Source: Silvimonas sp.
Lineage (GTDB): Bacteria; Pseudomonadota; Gammaproteobacteria; Burkholderiales; Chitinibacteraceae
Length of the DNA: 5,202 bases
NCBI GenBank assembly: GCA_030151005.1
Contig: JASLES010000216.1
Coordinates: 1 to 5,202 of the forward strand
Direction: 5' to 3'
Position numbers and translations under genes: made by a program. Shown in pieces: positions 1 through 5,202 of this stretch (positions are counted from its first letter, which is position 1; every line of letters starts with the position of its first letter). The notes beneath the pieces are model-generated. The model was not told where the DNA came from. It saw only the letters and a program-made list of their open reading frames with translations, and searched no databases.

Positions 1-272
1 GCAGCGCGCACGGTCAGGTCGTCTTCCGGATCGACGCCCGGCAGCGGGTTGTGATGAACGATGTCGCCATCTGCACGCACACGCAGGTCGATGATGTCGT
101 TCAGATCAACCAGTTGAAAGACCGATTGCAGCAGGTGATAGCCATCGGCGCGCCGACCAATGATGTGCAAAAACAAATTGAGTTTGGCCGGTGCCGGAAA
201 ACTGCGCCAACCGTCAGAAGAGGCCGGGAAGTGTGCCAGCACGGCAGATTGGGGATGAATTACGGTAGCCAT
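1..272 (-). CDS. ispE: IspE, 4-diphosphocytidyl-2-C-methyl-D-erythritol kinase (N-terminal part, runs off the window)
   Basis: This cytoplasmic GHMP-family kinase phosphorylates CDP-methylerythritol at the 2-hydroxyl, using ATP, in the MEP pathway to isoprenoid precursors. Only the first 90 codons are present; the 3' end lies beyond base 1. I translated the reverse strand from the ATG at 272. Residues 26-36 read PAPAKLNLFLH, then GRRADGYH (39-46), which match the E. coli IspE start closely. K30 corresponds to the catalytic Lys10 of E. coli and H46 to His26. Further on, GVDPEDDLTVRAA matches the family segment GVEHEDNLIVRAA. The start is less sure than the identity: from ATG 272 the protein has about 20 more residues before the motif than E. 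coli IspE. The only other plausible start is a GTG at 242. No good Shine-Dalgarno precedes either. The ATG lies inside the end of lolB (13-base overlap), so translational coupling is likely. Confidence 0.95.
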   Translation of the reverse strand, partial: MATVIHPQSAVLAHFPASSDGWRSFPAPAKLNLFLHIIGRRADGYHLLQSVFQLVDLNDIIDLRVRADGDIVHHNPLPGVDPEDDLTVRA

Positions 273-814
273 TGCCAGTCAGAAACCACAATTTTCAGAT
301 CCAGCCCGCTCTGGCTGGCGTGAATGCGCCACGGCAGTTTGCCTTCCCGACCGGCATCACGCAGGTCAGTGGCGTCGATTTCCCAGCCGTTTTGCGAAAT
401 ATGAACACCCTCGCTTGTCGGGGTGACCTGCGCTGGCGTGGCCGGGTCAGCCTTGCCACGCAGCCACCAGCGCATGCCTTGTACCGGGAGTTGCCAGCCG
501 GTGCGTTCTTGCAGCAGTGCTTCAGGGCTGCCCGCGCTGGTTTCTTTGCCGCTGGAATCTTGCAAATGCGCACTGTTGGCATCAAAGGTCAGCCGGGCGA
601 CGGTTTGCCCCAATGGCGTGCCAAGATCCAGCGCCGCGTGTTCACCGTCATCACGCCAGGTGAAGTTGGCGATTTGCGAGTCGTTGGGCACGCGCAAAGC
701 AACGCGGCCGGTGGCTACCAGCTCACCGGCCCGCGTCGGGGCGGCCGGCGGCGTGGCACAACCTGCCAGCCAGAGTACGGCCAGCACACACCATAAACCG
801 TTGAACCTGCGCAT
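260..814 (-). CDS. lolB: LolB, outer-membrane lipoprotein insertion protein
   Basis: LolB is itself an outer-membrane lipoprotein. It takes lipoproteins from the periplasmic carrier LolA and inserts them into the inner leaflet of the outer membrane. The 184-residue product starts MRRF, has a hydrophobic stretch (residues 7-16) and a lipobox LAGC with the lipidated Cys at 19. Ala follows the Cys rather than Asp, as expected for outer-membrane sorting. The remainder fits the LolB half-barrel: TGRVALR (35-41), TPLGQT (66-71), LPVQGMRWWLRG and a C-terminal SDWQWLP similar in position to the E. coli end. The Leu of PLG aligns with E. coli Leu68 (mature numbering), the exposed residue needed for insertion. 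The length is slightly below E. coli (207). The ATG at 814 shares its A with the TGA of the upstream gene (TGATG). A GTG one codon earlier (817) is an equally possible start, and an AGGAAA at 833-828 could serve either. Confidence 0.95.
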   Translation of the reverse strand: MRRFNGLWCVLAVLWLAGCATPPAAPTRAGELVATGRVALRVPNDSQIANFTWRDDGEHAALDLGTPLGQTVARLTFDANSAHLQDSSGKETSAGSPEALLQERTGWQLPVQGMRWWLRGKADPATPAQVTPTSEGVHISQNGWEIDATDLRDAGREGKLPWRIHASQSGLDLKIVVSDWQWLP

Positions 815-2586
815 CACGGCTTGCCGATTTCCTGGCCAATGGCGATGACCGATTCGTTATCCGGGTCCAGCTTTTGCGCTTCTGCCATCACTTTACGGGC
901 GTCGCTTTTCTCGCCCAGCTTGTACAACGTGGCGGCCAGATGGGCACCCACTTCCGGATCGGGCATGGCTTTGTAAGCGCGGGTCAGCAAGTCACGTGCT
1001 TCGGTCAGGCGGTTTTGCTTGAAGCGCAGCCAGCCCAGGCTATCCAGGATGACCGGGTTGTCCGGGTCCAGTGAGTTGGCTTTTTCCAGATAACCATTGG
1101 CTTCATCGAAGCGGTCTGTACGGTTGGCCAGCGTGTAGCCCAGCGCGTTCAGGCCCTGGGCGTTATCCGGCTGCAGTTCCAGATACTTGTGCAGATCCGC
1201 TTCGGCGGCCGGTACGTTGTGCTGCAGATCCGCAATCAAAGAGCGCTCGTACAGCAGGTCAGCGTTCTTCGGGTCTTTGTTAATGGCGTCTGTCAGCACT
1301 TGCCAGGCTTTGTCGTAGTTCTTCACCTCACGCCATACCTGCGATTCCAGCAGCGTCTGGCGGGTTTGCTGTTCGGTGGTCAGGGCCACGTTTTCGTGGA
1401 TCAGGTCGATGGCTTTTTCCGGCTGGCCAGTATGGGCATACAGGCGGATCAGGCGCTCGGTGGCGGCGTCATGCATGTCGCCTTCCACGCTTTGATACCA
1501 GGCAATGGCATCCTGGTTTTGCCCGCGGATTTCAGCAATCTGGCCAAGGTAGATGCGCAGATTGTTGGTGGTGCGCGGGCTCTTCTGCACAGCGGCATTC
1601 AGGCGCAGCTGGGCAGTTTCAAAGTCACGCAGTTCCAGCGACACGAGGCCGGAGCCGACCAGCGCTTCCAGATTGTCTGGCTGGATTTTCAGAATACCGT
1701 TGTATTCGTCCAGCGCATCCTTGACCTGTTTGTTGATCACCAGTTCACGCGCCAGCGCGTTGCGGATGGCCAGCGAATCCGGGTTCTTGCGCAAGGCAGA
1801 ACGCAAAAAGTCCACGCGCTCTTGCGACGGACGATCAGACATCAGTTGCACGCGATACAGCACTGCCGGCTCCCAGCCCGGGCGCAGCGCGTCTGCGGCG
1901 TCCACTTCCTTGACGGCGTCGGGTACCCGGTTGGTATTGGCGTACGCCACTGCGCGGGCGAAGTGTGCTTCCGGCAAGTTCAGATACGGCGCGGTGACGT
2001 CTTCTGTGAGCTTGGCCGCCGCATTGCGGTCGGTGTTTTTGTCCCACAGCGTATGCATGCGCAGGAAGAAAGAGGGTGCATCCTGCGGTTTGGATTTAAG
2101 CAGGGCTTCCAGATGCGGCTTGGCTTCATCCAGGCGATTGGCGCGCAGCAACAGGCTTAGCATCACCTGTTGCGGGGCAACGGCATTGGGTGAGGCGTTG
2201 ATCCACTGGTTGGCGGAGTCCATGGCCAGGTTGAGCTGACCGGCGCCAATGGCGACTTCCGTGGCGCGCTTGGCTACGCGCGGGTCATGCGTGCGGCGGG
2301 CCAGATCGTTCCAGGTCTGCGCGCTCAGCGTCGGCTGTCCGCGTTGCAGGGCGATATCCCCCACCAGAAAGCGCAGCACCAGTTCGTCGGTGAGCTCTTC
2401 GTTCGGCAGCGGGCCGTCCGCATTGGCTGCGTCTTGCGCGGCGCTGGCGTCATCCGCCGCCGGTGCGCTGGCGGTCGGCGCTTTGCCACCCGCAGCCGGC
2501 TGGCCTACCGTCGCACAACCGGCAAGCACCGAGAGGCTCAGGCATACAAGAGTCAGGAGGGGTTTCCGGGAAAACGGAAAAGGCAT
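814..2586 (-). CDS. TPR-repeat outer-membrane lipoprotein, LbcA (PA4667)-like
   Basis: The 590-residue product is a predicted outer-membrane lipoprotein made of tetratricopeptide repeats. Residues 1-24 form a lipoprotein signal peptide: basic RK at 7-8, a hydrophobic core at 10-22 and lipobox LAGC with Cys24. An Ala/Asp/Pro-rich linker follows (about 28-60). Helical repeats fill the rest; the clearest lie at about 204-236, 441-475, 477-510, 511-543 and 546-576. The C-terminal part has the pattern NALGYTLANRT, then LDPDNP and LDSLGWL. I recognise this from the family upstream of lolB in many proteobacteria, including P. aeruginosa PA4667 (LbcA). LbcA tethers and activates the protease CtpA, which degrades peptidoglycan hydrolases. 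Placement in that family rests on length, lipobox, repeat pattern and gene order. The same function here is inference, since no ctpA is visible. The start is ATG 2586; the frame is open to an ATG at 2661, but that would put 25 Arg/His/Cys-rich residues before the signal peptide. The ribosome site is weak. Confidence 0.92.
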   Translation of the reverse strand: MPFPFSRKPLLTLVCLSLSVLAGCATVGQPAAGGKAPTASAPAADDASAAQDAANADGPLPNEELTDELVLRFLVGDIALQRGQPTLSAQTWNDLARRTHDPRVAKRATEVAIGAGQLNLAMDSANQWINASPNAVAPQQVMLSLLLRANRLDEAKPHLEALLKSKPQDAPSFFLRMHTLWDKNTDRNAAAKLTEDVTAPYLNLPEAHFARAVAYANTNRVPDAVKEVDAADALRPGWEPAVLYRVQLMSDRPSQERVDFLRSALRKNPDSLAIRNALARELVINKQVKDALDEYNGILKIQPDNLEALVGSGLVSLELRDFETAQLRLNAAVQKSPRTTNNLRIYLGQIAEIRGQNQDAIAWYQSVEGDMHDAATERLIRLYAHTGQPEKAIDLIHENVALTTEQQTRQTLLESQVWREVKNYDKAWQVLTDAINKDPKNADLLYERSLIADLQHNVPAAEADLHKYLELQPDNAQGLNALGYTLANRTDRFDEANGYLEKANSLDPDNPVILDSLGWLRFKQNRLTEARDLLTRAYKAMPDPEVGAHLAATLYKLGEKSDARKVMAEAQKLDPDNESVIAIGQEIGKP

Positions 2587-2648
2587 GGCAACGTCCGGCG
2601 GGTGGTGGAGTATGTGTCGCGCGCAATGACAGCGCCTGCGGCATGGTG

Positions 2649-2672
2649 CGGGCCGTAACATGATCCGGCCCG
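2649..2672 (-). repeat. Inverted repeat, 7-bp hairpin in the leader of the TPR gene
   Basis: CGGGCCG (2649-2655) and CGGCCCG (2666-2672) are perfect reverse complements around a 10-base loop. The stem is GC-only. If the proposed TPR-gene promoter is right, this would sit at the very 5' end of the mRNA, about 60 bases before the start codon. No T-run follows on either strand, so it is not an intrinsic terminator. It could stabilise the transcript, bind a regulator or have no role. The repeat is seen directly; any role is a guess. Confidence 0.5.
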
Positions 2673-2681
2673 TGCTGCTTC

Positions 2682-2712
2682 ATATTAAGGTAAATTCCGT
2701 CGCGAAGTCCAA
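2682..2712 (-). promoter_or_regulatory. Possible sigma70-type promoter for the TPR-lolB-ispE operon
   Basis: On the minus strand, TTGGAC (2712-2707) and TAATAT (2687-2682) resemble the -35 and -10 boxes with a 19-base spacer, longer than ideal. The -10 matches the consensus at four of six positions and the -35 at three. The predicted transcript start near 2675 gives a leader of about 90 bases. This AT-richer patch is the best candidate in the divergent gap, but the match is modest. Confidence 0.28.
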
Positions 2713-2730
2713 GACGTGAGGTGACAGCCC

Positions 2731-2760
2731 TTGCGCAACTTTTTAACCCCGTTGTGTTAT
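2731..2760 (+). promoter_or_regulatory. Possible sigma70-type promoter for mutM
   Basis: TTGCGC (2731-2736) and TGTTAT (2755-2760) are separated by 18 bases and lie 54 bases before the mutM start. The -10 matches the consensus at four of six positions and the -35 at its three most conserved positions. An AT-rich run (ACTTTTTAA) lies in the spacer. The -35 overlaps the 8-bp palindrome TTGCGCAA, which could equally be an operator or chance. Evidence is by eye only. Confidence 0.33.
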
Positions 2761-2813
2761 GACGTGCGAAGGACAATCTATGTTCCGTCTGTCTTTCACC
2801 GCCAGGTTGGATC

Positions 2814-3629
2814 ATGCCTGAATTACCTGAAGTCGAAACTACGCGTCGTGGCATCAGCGATGCCCTGACCGGCAATACCGTGGTCCAGGTGACCGTCCGT
2901 GACCCGCGCTTGCGCTGGCCGGTGCCCGATACGTTGCATAGCCTGTTAGAAGGGCAGCGCATTGTGTCCGTGGACCGGCGCGCCAAATATCTGTTGATCG
3001 GCTTTGCACGCGGTACGCTGATTGTCCATCTGGGCATGAGTGGCACCTTGCGGCTGGTGACGGCGGCACGCCCGGTTGAAAAACACGATCATATTGACCT
3101 CATGCTCGAAGACGGCCGCATTTTGCGTTATCGCGATCCGCGCCGCTTTGGCTGCATGCTCTGGCACGAAGCTGCAACAGCCACGCACCCCTTGCTGGCC
3201 AGACTGGGACCAGAGCCGCTATCCGATGCGTTTGACGCCAGCTATCTGCAAGACGAGATCGCCCGTCGGCAGGCCGCGATCAAGCTCGTCATCATGGATC
3301 AACATGTCGTCGTTGGCGTAGGCAACATTTATGCGTCCGAGGCCCTGTTCCGCGCGCGCATTCTGCCGGAACGGCCAGCGGCCACACTGAAGAAACGTGA
3401 AATTGCCGCCCTGGTTGACGCCATCAAGGGCACTTTGTCAGATGCCATCCGCGCGGGCGGCACCACGCTGCGCGATTACGTGGATAGCAGTGGTAATACC
3501 GGGTATTTCCAGTTGCAGACGTATACCTATGACCGGGCAGGCGAGCCATGCCGGGTGTGCGCCAGACCGATTGTGGAAATCCGCCAGGGTCAGCGCGCAA
3601 CATTCTTCTGTTCAAACTGCCAGAAATAG
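2814..3629 (+). CDS. mutM: MutM (Fpg), formamidopyrimidine-DNA glycosylase / AP lyase
   Basis: This base-excision repair enzyme removes 8-oxoguanine and formamidopyrimidines from oxidised DNA and cuts the abasic site by beta,delta-elimination. The 271-residue product is full length (E. coli has 269). All hallmarks are present: N-terminal MPELPEVET, where Pro2 is the Schiff-base nucleophile after Met removal and Glu3 is catalytic; K58 (E. coli Lys57, mature); HLGMSG with M75 and DPRRFG with R110/F112, the residues that fill the gap left by the flipped base; AIK with K157; and VGVGNIYASE with N171 in the helix-two-turn-helix region. The C-terminal zinc finger has C246-x2-C249 and C266-x2-C269, with R261 in QRATFFC. 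The start is fixed by the PE motif, which must follow Met directly. AGG at 2804-2806 lies 7 bases upstream. It is divergent from the TPR-lolB-ispE block, and I see nothing defective in it. Confidence 0.98.
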   Translation: MPELPEVETTRRGISDALTGNTVVQVTVRDPRLRWPVPDTLHSLLEGQRIVSVDRRAKYLLIGFARGTLIVHLGMSGTLRLVTAARPVEKHDHIDLMLEDGRILRYRDPRRFGCMLWHEAATATHPLLARLGPEPLSDAFDASYLQDEIARRQAAIKLVIMDQHVVVGVGNIYASEALFRARILPERPAATLKKREIAALVDAIKGTLSDAIRAGGTTLRDYVDSSGNTGYFQLQTYTYDRAGEPCRVCARPIVEIRQGQRATFFCSNCQK

Positions 3630-3643
3630 TTGATTCCATTATC

Positions 3644-3693
3644 ATTAGTCAGCGGATTGTGCGATTGTGCGTTAATCACGCGATCTGACTGAT
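3644..3693 (+). repeat. Small repeats after mutM: tandem octamer inside a long inverted repeat
   Basis: ATTAGTCAG (3644-3652) and CTGACTGAT (3685-3693) pair over nine bases with one G-U wobble, leaving a 32-base loop. Inside the loop the octamer GATTGTGC occurs twice in tandem (3655-3662 and 3663-3670). GATT/AATC (3663-3666 and 3674-3677) could form a small inner stem. There is no T-run, so this is not a standard terminator. It might be an operator for the next gene, an RNA fold at the mutM 3' end, or chance. Confidence 0.4.
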
Positions 3694-3695
3694 AT

Positions 3696-3719
3696 GCAGG
3701 CGCCCGCAGCGCTGCCTGC
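3696..3719 (+). repeat. GC-rich hairpin before the dynamin-like gene
   Basis: GCAGGC (3696-3701) and GCCTGC (3714-3719) form a perfect 6-bp stem with a 12-base loop. Overlapping it is a perfect 10-bp palindrome GCAGCGCTGC (3706-3715), so two alternative folds compete. The downstream sequence CTAAAGAG has no T-run, which argues against an intrinsic terminator. It lies 36 bases upstream of the next start codon, so it could be in that gene's leader. Confidence 0.4.
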
Positions 3720-3744
3720 CCTAAAGAGAGCCCGCCAAGGGCAC

Positions 3745-3749
3745 GAGGA
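3745..3749 (+). promoter_or_regulatory. Ribosome binding site of the dynamin-like gene
   Basis: GAGGA lies five bases before the ATG at 3755 and is the strongest Shine-Dalgarno I see in the window. It fixes the start of this open-ended gene; the frame upstream shows no competing ATG or GTG close by. Confidence 0.75.
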
Positions 3750-3754
3750 CCGAG

Positions 3755-5202
3755 ATGAGCACCGACTACCTCCATCGTGACGAGATAGCCGCCAACGATG
3801 TAGACAGCAACGATCGCCTGGCTGGTGACTTCCAGGCGTACAGCAGCTGGCGTGGCCAGTTGTCGCAACGTGTGGCGCAGCTGTCGCGCTGGTTGTCCGA
3901 GCAAGACCTGGAAGACGCCCAAACGCAATTGCGCATCCAGACGTTGCTGGAAAAACTCAAGGACGACAAACTCAATATCGCGTTTGTGGCGGAGTTTTCC
4001 CGCGGCAAATCAGAACTGATCAATGCCATTTTCTTTGCGCACTATGGCAAGCGCGTGCTGCCGTCTTCGGCTGGCCGCACCACCATGTGCCCGACTGAAA
4101 TCCTGTACGACCCCACCCGCCCGCCGTCGATCCAGCTGCTGCCGATCGAAACCCGCGCGCAAAACGTGACCACCAGCGAATACCGCCGGTACACCGAAGA
4201 ATGGGCCACCACCGAACTGGAGATCGACAACGCTGATGCCATGCTGGCCGCTTTGGGTCAGGTGGGCCACACCAAGCGCGTGTCGATGGACGTCGCCAAG
4301 AGCTTTGGCCTGTTTGATGAAGATGATCCGGATCAGGTCATCACGGTGGGCGCGGATGGCACGGTAGAAATCCCGGCCTGGCGCCACGCGGTGATCAATT
4401 TCCCGCACCCGCTGCTGGAACAGGGCCTGGTCATTCTGGATACCCCGGGTCTGAATGCGATTGGTACCGAACCGGAACTGACGCTGAACCTGTTGCCCAA
4501 CGCGCACGCCATTTTGTTTATCTTGTCTGCCGATACCGGCGTGACCAAGAGCGACATTGATGTCTGGCGCAACCACATTGGCAAGGCGCAAGCGGGCTCG
4601 CGCGGCCGTCTGGTCGTACTCAACAAGATTGACGGCCTGTGGGACGAACTCAAGACGCCAGCCCAGATTGATGCCGAGATCGACCGCCAGGTATCGACCA
4701 CAGCCACTCTGCTGGGCGTGAGTACCAATCAGGTGTTCCCGGTCTCTGCGCAAAAAGCGCTGGTGGCCAAGGTGCAGCACGATGACGCCCTGCTGCAACG
4801 TGCGCATCTGATGGATCTGGAAGCCGCGCTGTCGGGTGAGTTGTTGCCGGCCAAGCAGGACATCGTGCGGGACAGCACGATTACTGAAGTGGAAGACATT
4901 GTGATGGCGACCCGCAATTTGCTGGGTACGCGTCGCACCAGCTTGCTGGAGCAACTGGACGAACTGGCCCGCCTGCGTGGCAAAAACCAGGACGTGGTCA
5001 TGCAGATGATGGACAAGGTGCAGACCGACAAGCGTCATTTCGAGCAAGGTCTGGTGCGTTTCCAGGCATTGCGCAGCATTTTCAGCCAGCAAACCAACCA
5101 GTTGCTCACGCTCTTGGGCATGGATTCGCTCAAGGCCGAGATCGCCCGCATCCGCGACGAAATGGAGCGCAGCTGGTTCTCGTTTGGCGAAGGCGGCCTG
5201 CG
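3755..5202 (+). CDS. Bacterial dynamin-like large GTPase (N-terminal 482 residues, runs off the window)
   Basis: The frame is open from ATG 3755 to the window end. Residues 1-70 are charged and mostly helical in character. The GTPase domain follows: P-loop G1 AEFSRGKS (79-86, K85/S86), G2 around GRTTMCPTE (107-115), G3 DTPGLN (229-234), G4 NKID (290-293) and a likely G5 SAQK (331-334). From about 365 on, the sequence has long, charged, helix-forming segments (for example LLEQLDELARLRG), as expected for a dynamin stalk. About 95 residues separate G2 from G3, including an acidic stretch FDEDDPDQ (187-194), which is long for a small GTPase but common in large ones. Dynamin-family proteins hydrolyse GTP and often assemble on or remodel membranes; the E. 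coli relative CrfC has been linked to replication-fork positioning. The role of this protein is unknown. No membrane segment is visible in the present part. The start is supported by GAGGA five bases upstream. It could be co-transcribed with mutM across a 125-base gap, but this is uncertain. Confidence 0.9.
   Translation, partial: MSTDYLHRDEIAANDVDSNDRLAGDFQAYSSWRGQLSQRVAQLSRWLSEQDLEDAQTQLRIQTLLEKLKDDKLNIAFVAEFSRGKSELINAIFFAHYGKRVLPSSAGRTTMCPTEILYDPTRPPSIQLLPIETRAQNVTTSEYRRYTEEWATTELEIDNADAMLAALGQVGHTKRVSMDVAKSFGLFDEDDPDQVITVGADGTVEIPAWRHAVINFPHPLLEQGLVILDTPGLNAIGTEPELTLNLLPNAHAILFILSADTGVTKSDIDVWRNHIGKAQAGSRGRLVVLNKIDGLWDELKTPAQIDAEIDRQVSTTATLLGVSTNQVFPVSAQKALVAKVQHDDALLQRAHLMDLEAALSGELLPAKQDIVRDSTITEVEDIVMATRNLLGTRRTSLLEQLDELARLRGKNQDVVMQMMDKVQTDKRHFEQGLVRFQALRSIFSQQTNQLLTLLGMDSLKAEIARIRDEMERSWFSFGEGGL

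Noticed and set aside
272..848. Plus-strand frames over lolB (272-796 and 423-848)
   Set aside because: Both are antisense to a convincing LolB and lack any domain signature.
1189..2160. A 323-codon open frame on the plus strand
   Set aside because: It is antisense to the TPR lipoprotein gene. The product resembles no family I know, and the minus-strand frame has a signal peptide, lipobox and clear repeats.
2587..2661. Longer version of the TPR protein starting at ATG 2661
   Set aside because: It would put 25 Arg-, His- and Cys-rich residues ahead of a well-formed lipoprotein signal peptide, and it would begin inside the hairpin and close to the proposed promoter.
2450..3046. A 198-codon minus-strand frame across the divergent gap
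   Set aside because: It overlaps the start of the TPR gene and the start of mutM in other frames, has low-complexity basic composition and shows no motif.
3655..3670. CRISPR or longer tandem repeat array
   Set aside because: Only two copies of an 8-base unit exist, with no spacers and no further copies nearby.
3696..3730. Intrinsic terminator for mutM
   Set aside because: A GC hairpin is present at 3696-3719, but CTAAAGAG follows instead of a T-run, so a Rho-independent terminator is not supported.
4010..5092. A 360-codon open frame on the minus strand
   Set aside because: It lies wholly antisense to the dynamin-like gene, whose frame has all five GTPase motifs. The antisense product is rich in His, Gln and Arg and shows no recognisable domain; it is a by-product of codon use on the coding strand.

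Overview
The window looks like core chromosome of a moderately GC-rich proteobacterium. The best guess is a betaproteobacterium, possibly of the Neisseriales type; this rests on gene content and protein style, not on any marker search. It holds five protein-coding genes in two divergent blocks. Two of the genes run off the window. I see no RNA genes, insertion sequences, CRISPR arrays or prophage genes.

Left block, minus strand (2586 down to 1): a TPR-repeat lipoprotein, then lolB, then the first third of ispE. The genes overlap end to start: TPR/lolB share the A of TGATG, and lolB/ispE overlap by 13 bases. This is almost certainly one translationally coupled operon. The same order (TPR lipoprotein, lolB, ispE) is known from Pseudomonas and other proteobacteria. 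There the TPR protein is the family of LbcA, the outer-membrane partner of the periplasmic protease CtpA. LolB inserts lipoproteins into the outer membrane, so it probably also places this TPR lipoprotein. IspE makes isoprenoid precursors.

Centre (2587-2813): a 227-base divergent intergenic region. It holds weak promoter-like elements for both directions and a perfect 7-bp hairpin in the leader of the TPR gene.

Right block, plus strand: mutM (2814-3629), a complete and canonical formamidopyrimidine-DNA glycosylase with every key residue. A 125-base gap (3630-3754) follows, with small repeats and hairpins but no clear intrinsic terminator. The last gene starts at 3755 and stays open to the window end. 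It encodes at least 482 residues of a bacterial dynamin-like large GTPase of unknown function. This is the least understood gene here and the best candidate for follow-up. The rest of the window is ordinary housekeeping sequence, and nothing in it clearly shows a new multi-gene system.
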